Source of the DNA: a bacterium
Lineage (GTDB): Bacteria; Patescibacteriota; Minisyncoccia; Moranbacterales; DUUL01
DNA: 14,457 nucleotides
Direction: 5' to 3'
Assembly (NCBI GenBank): GCA_030641245.1
Contig: DAOWHU010000041.1
Coordinates: 1-14,457 of the forward strand
Made by a program: the position numbers and the translations under genes. The notes below the pieces were generated by a model that was given only the letters and a program-made list of their open reading frames with translations, made no database searches and was not told the DNA's origin. Numbering within the stretch: position 1 is the first letter of the stretch; each line of letters starts with the position of its first letter. Positions 1 through 6,448 of the stretch are shown in pieces.

Positions 1-107
1 ACACCGATACAATGAAAGCAGAAGCTATTCCAACTGATGATTTAGAATGTGCCGATAAAGCCGCCAACCAATGCCCGACTGATTCGATAACAGTCCACAA
101 CGAATAA
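1..107 (+). CDS. Ferredoxin, C-terminal end (partial)
   Basis: Only the last 34 codons are visible, read in the frame starting at base 3 and ending with TAA at 105-107. The end of the peptide reads ECADKAANQCPTDSITVHNE. A late Cys-Pro in the context A-x-Q-C-P-x-D-x-I is the usual C-terminal cluster-binding signature of small [4Fe-4S] ferredoxins, in which the final cysteine completes the cluster and the Pro follows it. Such proteins carry single electrons in the cytoplasm. The other cysteines would lie upstream of the window, so one- and two-cluster types cannot be told apart. The gene is followed after about 30 nt by an intrinsic terminator and converges with gpmI. Confidence 0.7.
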   Translation, partial: TDTMKAEAIPTDDLECADKAANQCPTDSITVHNE

Positions 108-138
108 AACTTACCGCGATTTACAAAACTGTTTTTAT

Positions 139-169
139 AAACCAGGAACTATCCCTGGTTTTCTTTTTT
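139..169 (+). terminator. Intrinsic terminator of the ferredoxin gene
   Basis: A perfect 8-bp stem, AAACCAGG (139-146) with CCTGGTTT (154-161), encloses the 7-nt loop AACTATC. It is followed on the plus strand by a T-rich run (TCTTTTTT). The T run is on the plus side only, so it should stop transcripts coming from the ferredoxin. The hairpin overlaps the last codons and the stop codon of the convergent gpmI gene. Confidence 0.8.
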
Positions 170-1780
170 ATTCGAAAGCTTACTTTTGAACAAAGAAACA
201 AGACTTTCCCCCGACATATCTTTTGATTTTTTTATTCCGAGCAACTCCAAGATAGTCGGAGCAATGTCAGACAAGAAACCCCCTATTTCAAAAGTTCTTT
301 CTTGTTTGATTTTGCTTTTACCGTTTCCTTCCTCTCGATAATTATTCGGCTCAACGAACCAACAAGGAACTGGATTATTAGAATGTTCAGTATCTTCTTC
401 TCCAGTCGACAGGTTAATCATTTCCTCAACATTTCCATGATCAGCGGTCACAATCAAAGCTCCCTCTAATATTAAAGTCTTTTCGATCAACCTTCCCAAA
501 CACTTATCTGTAAATTCCACAGCCTTTATTCCAGCCTTGAGATTTCCAGTATGCCCAACCATATCTGGATTAGCATAATTAACCAAAATAAAATCGGGTT
601 TCTTATCACTGTCTAAGGCTTCAATTATTTTATCAGTAACCTCTTGGGCGCTCATTTCTGGCAATTCAGCATAGGAGCGAACTTTTTTAGATAAAACATG
701 CACCTTCTCTTCGTTTTTATAATCAAATATTTTGCCTCCATCAAAAAAATAGGTAACATGAGCAAACTTTTCTGTCTCTGCAATCCGCATTTGTCTTAAA
801 CCAGCTTTTTCAACTTCTTCTCCTATTCTAGAAGTAATTTTTTGAGAAATGAAAATAACGTCCACTGGTAAACCCGCTTCATATTCCGTAAAGCAAACTA
901 CCTTCACTTTCTTGACTGGCTTAATGTTTTTAAATTTTTTAAAATCGCTCAAAGCAAAAGCTTTAATAATCTGTTTGGCTCGATCTTTTCTGAAGTTAAA
1001 ACTGATAAAAACATCGCCTTCCTTTATCTTAGCAACTGGTTTTCCAGGTGCTTCTTCAATAACAGTCGGCTCAATAAATTCATCCTTAACGTCCTTCCTA
1101 TATTGAGCATCAACTGCGTTAAGGGCCGTTTCTGCTTTCAACCCCTCTCCATAAACCATGGCATTATAGGCTTTTTCAACTCGATCCCAATTTTGACTTC
1201 TATCCATCGGATAATAACGACCGCTAACTGTTGCTATCTGCCCCACCCCAACTTGTTTGATTTTGGACAACAAATCATTCAAAAAAACCTGAGCACTTTG
1301 AGGTGCTGTATCTCGACCATCCATAACAGCGTGAATATAGACATCCTCAAATTCATTCTTCTTCATCACTTCCAACAAAGCAAACAGATGCTCAATATGA
1401 GAATGGACTCCTCCGTCGCTAACTAAACCAAATAAATGAATCTTGGATTTATTTTCTTTAGCAAACTCAATCGCTTTTATCAAAACTTCATTTTCGAAAA
1501 AGCTTTCGTCTTGAATCGCTGTATTGATTATCGGTAATTTTTGATAAATAATTTGCCCTGTTCCCATAGCTTGATGTCCAACTTCTGAGTTTCCCACTAC
1601 TCCCCAGGGCAAACCAACTGCAATTCCCGAAGCCTGTAAATAAGTTTTTACATAATGCTTATTCAATTTATCAATCACCGGTAGTTCAGCTTTAGCAATG
1701 GCATTTCCTCGAATTTCGTTCGTCTCTCCCCAGCCATCTAAAATACATAGCACCACCGGTCCTTTCTTATTTTTTGTCAT
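149..1780 (-). CDS. gpmI: 2,3-bisphosphoglycerate-independent phosphoglycerate mutase
   Basis: This Mn-dependent cytoplasmic enzyme of the alkaline phosphatase superfamily interconverts 3-phosphoglycerate and 2-phosphoglycerate in lower glycolysis. At 543 aa it is slightly longer than the usual 510-515. All hallmark motifs are visible: LDGWG with metal ligand D15; GNSEVGH with the phosphoserine nucleophile S65; VSDGGVHSH (120-128); MDGRDT (153-158); SGRYYPMDR (186-194); FNFRKDR (261-267); NYANPDMVGHTG (401-412, ligands D406 and H410); ADHGN (446-450, D447 and H448); and TEHSNNPVP with ligand H466. These match the Geobacillus enzyme's ligand set. The ATG lies 5 codons before the conserved GPVVLCILDGWG, and no Shine-Dalgarno sequence precedes it. 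The extra length is partly an internal stretch around 305-345 and a basic tail. The gene is convergent with the ferredoxin and divergent from dnaE. Confidence 0.97.
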   Translation of the reverse strand: MTKNKKGPVVLCILDGWGETNEIRGNAIAKAELPVIDKLNKHYVKTYLQASGIAVGLPWGVVGNSEVGHQAMGTGQIIYQKLPIINTAIQDESFFENEVLIKAIEFAKENKSKIHLFGLVSDGGVHSHIEHLFALLEVMKKNEFEDVYIHAVMDGRDTAPQSAQVFLNDLLSKIKQVGVGQIATVSGRYYPMDRSQNWDRVEKAYNAMVYGEGLKAETALNAVDAQYRKDVKDEFIEPTVIEEAPGKPVAKIKEGDVFISFNFRKDRAKQIIKAFALSDFKKFKNIKPVKKVKVVCFTEYEAGLPVDVIFISQKITSRIGEEVEKAGLRQMRIAETEKFAHVTYFFDGGKIFDYKNEEKVHVLSKKVRSYAELPEMSAQEVTDKIIEALDSDKKPDFILVNYANPDMVGHTGNLKAGIKAVEFTDKCLGRLIEKTLILEGALIVTADHGNVEEMINLSTGEEDTEHSNNPVPCWFVEPNNYREEGNGKSKIKQERTFEIGGFLSDIAPTILELLGIKKSKDMSGESLVSLFKSKLSNKKENQG

Positions 1781-1814
1781 TATTTTTATTTCAACTTAGT
1801 TTATTTCTAATAAA

Positions 1815-1843
1815 ATTCTACCACGTTAAACTTTCTTTTACAA
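1815..1843 (-). promoter_or_regulatory. Predicted gpmI promoter
   Basis: On the minus strand TTGTAA (1838-1843) and TAGAAT (1815-1820) are separated by 17 nt, a good sigma70 layout. The expected start point is about 30 nt before the gpmI ATG. The -35 bases are nearly the same as those of the dnaE promoter on the other strand. This is a prediction from hexamers only. Confidence 0.5.
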
Positions 1844-1865
1844 CAAATTTGAATGATGATATTAT
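1837..1865 (+). promoter_or_regulatory. Predicted dnaE promoter
   Basis: TTTACA (1837-1842) and TATTAT (1860-1865) have a 17-nt spacer. This predicts a start near 1872 and a 5' leader of about 35 nt before the GTG start of dnaE. Each hexamer differs from the sigma70 consensus at one position. Its -35 overlaps that of the divergent gpmI promoter. Confidence 0.55.
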
Positions 1866-1906
1866 CTAAGGGCATCTAATTTAAATTTAATAAACTAATC
1901 CCCAAC

Positions 1907-4900
1907 GTGAATAAAAAATTCACCCATTTACATGTTCACACTCATTACAGCCTACTAGACGGGCTAGGAAAAATCGACGACCTTTTAGAACGAGCGCAAA
2001 AGTTTGGTATGGATTCCTTGGCAATTACCGATCATGGAACAATGTACGGAGTAATTGAGTTTTATCAAAAAGCCAAAAAGGCTGGAATTAAACCTATTAT
2101 TGGTTGTGAATTTTATCTCGCCCCTAACGGATTAGAAAATAAGCGCCCTCGTGTTGACGAAGAACGTTTTCATTTAATTTTACTGGCCAAAAATAATCAG
2201 GGTTATCAGAATTTGATGAAATTGGTAACCGAAGCCCACACCAAAGGCTATTACTATAAACCTCGAATTGATTTAGAAATTTTAGAAAAATACTCCGAGG
2301 GCTTAATTGGTTGCAGTGGTTGTGTCCAAGGTCACATCTCTCAACTAGTTATTAGCAATAAACTTGAAGAAGCTACTAAAAAAGCTTTGGAATATCAAAA
2401 GATTTTAGGCAAAGGTAACTACTACTTGGAACTTCAGCACCTTCCTCAATTAGAAAAGCAGACTCTAGCGAACAAAGGACTCGAAAAAATTTCCAAAAAA
2501 ACTGGGATTCCACTAGTGGCTACCGCTGATGTTCACTGTGTCAATGAAGATGATGGACATGTTCAGGATATTTTAATGTGCCTTCAAACTGGAAAAAAAA
2601 TGAGTGATACTAATCGGCTCTCGATGAAAGAGTTCAAATTACACTTAAGAAGCCCCGAGGAAATGAGAGAAGCTTTCAAGGACACCCCCAAAGCTTTAGA
2701 AAACACCCAAAAAATTGCCGAGATGTGTAATGTCGAAATTGAGTTTGGTAAACATCAACTTCCAAAATACAAAGTTCCCAAAGGCTATACATCTCAAACT
2801 TATTTAAAGAAACTTTGCGAAAAAGGACTAAAAAAACGTTACGGCCGAAAAATTACCAAAGAGCACCGAGAGCGTTTGGAGTTCGAATTAAAAGTTATCA
2901 AAAAAATGGGGTTTGCTGGTTATTTTCTAATCGTTCAAGATTTTGTAAACTGGGCTAAAGACAATGGCATTATTGTTGGACCAGGCCGAGGAAGTGCCGC
3001 TGGAAGTATTATCGCCTACCTGACCAACATCACTAATATTGATCCAATTGAATACAACCTTTTGTTCGAGCGTTTCTTGAACCCTGACCGAATATCCCTG
3101 CCTGATATTGACTTAGATTTTCCAGACGATCGTCGAGACGATGTTTTGGAATACGTTCGAAACAAATTCGGGCATGAACATGTTGCTCAAATTATTACAT
3201 TCGGAACTATGGCCGCCAAAGCTGCCATTCGAGATGCTGGACGAGTTTTAGATTTTGAATATTCCTATTGCGACAAACTCTCCAAAATGGTTCCGGCCTT
3301 TACAGGATTACAAGATGCCCTAGAAAACACTGCCGAATTAAAAAGTGAATATAAAAACAACAAAGACGCTCGTGAAATTTTAGACGCCGCTATTCGACTA
3401 GAAGGAGTAGCCCGGCACGCCTCTGTTCACGCTTGCGGAGTAGTAATCACCCCTAAACCAGTAGTAGAATATACTCCGCTCCAATATATGACTGGAAAAG
3501 AAGATCAGGGAATGGTTACCCAATACAACGCTTCTTCAAAATCTTCTTATGTGGAAAAAATTGGTTTGGTTAAAATGGATTTCTTAGGATTGAAGAACTT
3601 AACTATTATCCAAAATGCTCTCAAAATAATAGAAAAAACTACCGGAGACATAATTGACATCGACCAGCTTCCTCTTGATGACAAAAAGACTTTTACACTC
3701 CTTCAACACGGAGATACTACTGGGGTCTTTCAATTAGAATCCTCCGGAATGAAACGCTACCTCAAAAAACTTAAGCCCACCATTTTTGAAGACATTATCG
3801 CTATGGTGGCTCTCTACCGTCCCGGACCGATGGAATGGATTCCGGATTTTATTGGTGGAAAACACGGCACAAAAACTGTTAAATATCTTCACCCTAAACT
3901 TAGGCCAATTCTAGAGAACACTTATGGAGTAGCCGTTTACCAAGAACAAGTTATGCAAATCGCTCGAGAGTTAGCGGGTTTTACCCCTGGCGAAGCAGAC
4001 GTTCTTCGAAAAGCGATGGGTAAAAAAATCCATGAGATGATTCAAGAACAAAAAAAGAAATTTATTGAAGGCTGTGTAAAAAATAAAATTGATAAAAAAT
4101 TAGCCGAGAAAATTTTCTCCTTTATCGAGCCTTTCGCTGGCTACGGTTTTAATCGATCTCACGCCGCTTGTTATGCTTTAATCGGTTACCAAACTGCCTA
4201 TCTCAAAGCTCACTACCCCGCCCAATTTATGGCAGCCTTGCTTAATTCTGATAAAGACGACATTGATCGAATTGCAATTGAAGTTGAAGAAACTCGTCAA
4301 ATGGAAATCGAGGTTCTCCCTCCTAATATTAACGAGAGTTTCAACGACTTTGCAGTGATTATGAATAACTTAGAAGAATTAGAAAAGATTAAAAAAAGAG
4401 CCGGCTCCAAGAAAAAGCCCCTGCCTAAAATCCGTTTTGGACTCGAAGCGACTAAAGGGGTAGGAACTAATATTGCCACCCAACTGATTGAAGAACGCCA
4501 AAAAAATGGGATTTATAAAGACATTATTGATATCGTAGAAAGAGTTCAGTGTCGAGATTTAAACAAAAAATCTCTAGAGGCTCTAGGAAAATCTGGAGCT
4601 TTGGATGATTTCATCGAAAGAAATAAACTGGTTCAAAATATGGAAGTAATTTTAAATTACGCCAAGCAATATCAAAAGACGGTTGCTTCTGGTCAAACTT
4701 CTCTGTTTGGTATAGCTGGTGAAGATCAACCCGCTCTAGAGATTCCTAAAATTTCGCTTAAAACTACCGACCCAGCTTCCAATCGAGTAAGACTTTCCTG
4801 GGAGAAAGAACTTCTAGGTCTTTATATTTCCGACCATCCTTTAAGAAACTATCAAGATTATTTTTCCGCCCATGCTATTCCCATTCGGAATATTCATAGT

Positions 4901-5479
4901 GGCCTAATTAACCAAGTAATTGTTCTAGGCGGAATTATTACTAAAATTCAAAAAATTTACACTCGAAAAAATAAACTGATGATGTTCAATACCATTGAAG
5001 ACGGAATGGGAAAAATGGAAATTTTAGTTTTTCCGAAAACATTGGAAAAAAATCCCGACATTTGGCAAGAAGAAAAAATAGTTTTAATTCGAGGAAAATT
5101 GTCTGACAAAGATGGTGAATACAAACTCCTATGTGAAGAGGTTAACTTGGTCGACGAAACTGAATTGCAAAAATTTAAAAAAGAGGGCAAAAAAACTGGT
5201 TTTAAAATAGGTTCCCTCGGCAATGAAAATAACCCCAATCTTAAAGTTGAAAAAGCTAAAGACATTACTATTCATATCACCGAAGATAAGGCTCAGGAAA
5301 AACTCAGTAAAATTTCCGGATTATTAAAAATAGCTCCCGAAGGAAACAGCAAAATTTTTATTACCACTGAAGGCCGAAATGGGAAACTTGAAATTCCCCA
5401 AAAAGTAAAATGCAACAAACAATTAATTACTCAGCTTGAAAAAATTGTCAAAAAAGAAAGTATCAACATTTTAGACTAA
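1907..5479 (+). CDS. dnaE: DNA polymerase III alpha subunit
   Basis: This is the catalytic subunit of the replicative C-family polymerase; 1190 aa is normal for DnaE. The start is GTG, supported because the PHP motif HLHVHTHYS begins at residue 7. No Shine-Dalgarno is seen. Domains: PHP (about 1-290), with H9, H11, D18, H43, E68, H89, C136/C139, D208 and H210 matching the nine metal ligands of PHP domains with proofreading activity; palm, with catalytic PDIDLDF (D400, D402) and MDFLGL (D558); fingers and clamp-binding region (about 600-935), with the likely beta-clamp peptide QTSLF at 930-934; and OB fold (about 1003-1082). The last roughly 100 residues are a basic tail I cannot assign. The intact PHP site suggests DnaE may proofread its own errors. 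A Nudix gene follows after 13 nt. Confidence 0.97.
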   Translation: MNKKFTHLHVHTHYSLLDGLGKIDDLLERAQKFGMDSLAITDHGTMYGVIEFYQKAKKAGIKPIIGCEFYLAPNGLENKRPRVDEERFHLILLAKNNQGYQNLMKLVTEAHTKGYYYKPRIDLEILEKYSEGLIGCSGCVQGHISQLVISNKLEEATKKALEYQKILGKGNYYLELQHLPQLEKQTLANKGLEKISKKTGIPLVATADVHCVNEDDGHVQDILMCLQTGKKMSDTNRLSMKEFKLHLRSPEEMREAFKDTPKALENTQKIAEMCNVEIEFGKHQLPKYKVPKGYTSQTYLKKLCEKGLKKRYGRKITKEHRERLEFELKVIKKMGFAGYFLIVQDFVNWAKDNGIIVGPGRGSAAGSIIAYLTNITNIDPIEYNLLFERFLNPDRISLPDIDLDFPDDRRDDVLEYVRNKFGHEHVAQIITFGTMAAKAAIRDAGRVLDFEYSYCDKLSKMVPAFTGLQDALENTAELKSEYKNNKDAREILDAAIRLEGVARHASVHACGVVITPKPVVEYTPLQYMTGKEDQGMVTQYNASSKSSYVEKIGLVKMDFLGLKNLTIIQNALKIIEKTTGDIIDIDQLPLDDKKTFTLLQHGDTTGVFQLESSGMKRYLKKLKPTIFEDIIAMVALYRPGPMEWIPDFIGGKHGTKTVKYLHPKLRPILENTYGVAVYQEQVMQIARELAGFTPGEADVLRKAMGKKIHEMIQEQKKKFIEGCVKNKIDKKLAEKIFSFIEPFAGYGFNRSHAACYALIGYQTAYLKAHYPAQFMAALLNSDKDDIDRIAIEVEETRQMEIEVLPPNINESFNDFAVIMNNLEELEKIKKRAGSKKKPLPKIRFGLEATKGVGTNIATQLIEERQKNGIYKDIIDIVERVQCRDLNKKSLEALGKSGALDDFIERNKLVQNMEVILNYAKQYQKTVASGQTSLFGIAGEDQPALEIPKISLKTTDPASNRVRLSWEKELLGLYISDHPLRNYQDYFSAHAIPIRNIHSGLINQVIVLGGIITKIQKIYTRKNKLMMFNTIEDGMGKMEILVFPKTLEKNPDIWQEEKIVLIRGKLSDKDGEYKLLCEEVNLVDETELQKFKKEGKKTGFKIGSLGNENNPNLKVEKAKDITIHITEDKAQEKLSKISGLLKIAPEGNSKIFITTEGRNGKLEIPQKVKCNKQLITQLEKIVKKESINILD

Positions 5480-5492
5480 TCTTCTTAAAATT

Positions 5493-6011
5493 ATGTCAAA
5501 AGAATTAGAAATCATTGATAAAATTCGACAAAAAAGTTTTCGCCCTCAAGTGGTAGGCTGTTTTTTAAATAATAACAAAATCTTATTTCTATATAAGAAA
5601 AAACATAATCTTTGGCAATTTCCCCAAGGTGGAATTAATAATCGAGAAACAGTTCACCAAGCAATCACCAGAGAGATGATTGAAGAGTTAGGTGAAAATT
5701 TTGTCAAAAATTGTGATTTTTCTAATTTCGAAATTATTGAGGAAGATCAAATCGAATTTCCTCAAAAATATCAAGGCTCCCGAGAATTAGAAACAGACAC
5801 TGGACAAAAAATGGAAATGAAAGGCAAACGTTATTTATTTATAAAAATCCAAGTCAACGTTTCAAAGATTGATATCGATCAAACTGAATTTGATGACTAC
5901 CAATGGCTTAATTCCAAGCAAGCCTTCTCTCTTGCCAGCCAAATTTATCAAACCGGCAAAAAACGAACCACCCTCAAAGCCCTCAAAGCCCTTCACAAAT
6001 ATTTAAAGTAA
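5493..6011 (+). CDS. Nudix hydrolase, RppH-like
   Basis: This 172-aa protein has a complete Nudix box at residues 46-68: G46, E52, R60, E61, E64, E65 and G67 fit Gx5Ex7REUxEExGU. The preceding WQFPQGGIN (41-49) is the typical lead-in of RNA pyrophosphohydrolase RppH and of diadenosine polyphosphate hydrolases. The expected chemistry is Mg-dependent cleavage of a nucleoside-diphosphate linkage, such as pyrophosphate removal from 5'-triphosphorylated mRNA. The substrate cannot be settled from sequence. The gene starts 13 nt after dnaE on the same strand with no terminator between, so the two are probably co-transcribed. The C-terminus holds a short tandem duplication (CCCTCAAAG at 5971-5979 and 5980-5988) giving LKALKAL. 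No Shine-Dalgarno is visible. Confidence 0.88.
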   Translation: MSKELEIIDKIRQKSFRPQVVGCFLNNNKILFLYKKKHNLWQFPQGGINNRETVHQAITREMIEELGENFVKNCDFSNFEIIEEDQIEFPQKYQGSRELETDTGQKMEMKGKRYLFIKIQVNVSKIDIDQTEFDDYQWLNSKQAFSLASQIYQTGKKRTTLKALKALHKYLK

Positions 6012-6057
6012 CTTTACGGTAAAAAACATGAACAAATAAATCTTTTTTTTGAATTAC

Positions 6058-6085
6058 TTGACAAATTTGGAATTCGTCCTAATAT
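6058..6085 (+). promoter_or_regulatory. Predicted promoter of the thrS T-box leader
   Basis: A perfect -35 TTGACA (6058-6063) and a near-perfect -10 TAATAT (6080-6085) are separated by 16 nt. The expected start point, about 6091-6093, is exactly where a T-box Stem I region should begin. It is the best promoter match in the window. Confidence 0.75.
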
Positions 6086-6090
6086 AAAAG

Positions 6091-6330
6091 TTAGAACTTT
6101 CTGGTGATTGGTGTATCTACCAAATACACATCTCGTTGAGATTAGGAAAAATTTTTCCACTAAACCAAGTAGAATTTAAAAGAGTCTTAGCTTTTCAGCT
6201 AAGGAATCTAAGTGGAACCGCGAGCCCTGGTCTCGTCCTAGTTTTGAAAAAAGCGGCGGCGGATTAGAATGACCTCGTCTTAGAAATCATCCTTGCAAGG
6301 ATTATTTTTTAGATGAGGTTTTTGTTTTAA
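6091..6330 (+). promoter_or_regulatory. T-box riboswitch leader of thrS
   Basis: The leader senses the charging state of tRNA-Thr and controls read-through into thrS. The T-box core is AAGTGGAACCGCG (6210-6222), whose TGGAACC bulge (6213-6219) binds the tRNA NCCA end. Antiterminator helix A2 pairs GCGAG (6220-6224) with CTCGT (6232-6236); helix A1 pairs CTAAG (6208-6212) with CCTAG (6237-6241) with one mismatch. Just upstream, CTTAGCT/AGCTAAG (6186-6192 and 6197-6203) with loop TTTC fits Stem III. Stem I lies in 6091-6180; its fold is unclear to me and no AGTA motif is visible at the expected 5' position. A candidate specifier is ACC (6164-6166) followed by A. A second ACC-A occurs at 6119-6122. 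The strong terminator at 6272-6328 completes the switch. Confidence 0.9.
6272..6328 (+). terminator. Regulated terminator of the thrS T-box
   Basis: The outer stem ACCTCGTCT (6272-6280) pairs with AGATGAGGT (6311-6319) with one G-U pair. It continues through A/T pairs to an inner ATCCTT/AAGGAT stem (6289-6294 and 6297-6302). The T run TTTTTGTTTT (6319-6328) follows. Its 5' strand nearly repeats the antiterminator 3' strand 41 nt upstream. Confidence 0.85.
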
Positions 6331-6334
6331 AAAA

Positions 6335-6417
6335 GTCATCAGTCACTAGCCATCAGTCATCAATTACGCAAAAAATGCTCTTTGATGACCAATGACTGAT
6401 TGCCGATGACCTGGCTA
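6335..6417. repeat. Inverted cluster of heptamer repeats
   Basis: The left arm (6335-6362) is four consecutive heptamers: GTCATCA, GTCACTA, GCCATCA, GTCATCA. After a 20-nt spacer the right arm (6383-6417) has five heptamers in opposite orientation: TGATGAC, CAATGAC, TGATTGC, CGATGAC, CTGGCTA. The shared unit is roughly YRATGAC on one strand. The arms could fold into a large imperfect hairpin in the thrS mRNA between the T-box terminator and the start codon. Similar heptamer repeats are known from intergenic regions of cyanobacteria. No function is evident. The remaining bases to the thrS start (6418-6448) are A/T-rich with no Shine-Dalgarno. Confidence 0.75.
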
Positions 6418-6448
6418 TAAACATTTTTAACTTTTTAAATTTAATTAA

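Noticed and set aside
849..1106. Plus-strand ORFs within gpmI (849-1106 and 1103-1426)
   Set aside because: They run antisense to conserved gpmI codons and show no family motif; they are shadows.
6335..6417. CRISPR array
   Set aside because: The units are 7 nt with no spacers and change orientation midway; no cas gene is present.
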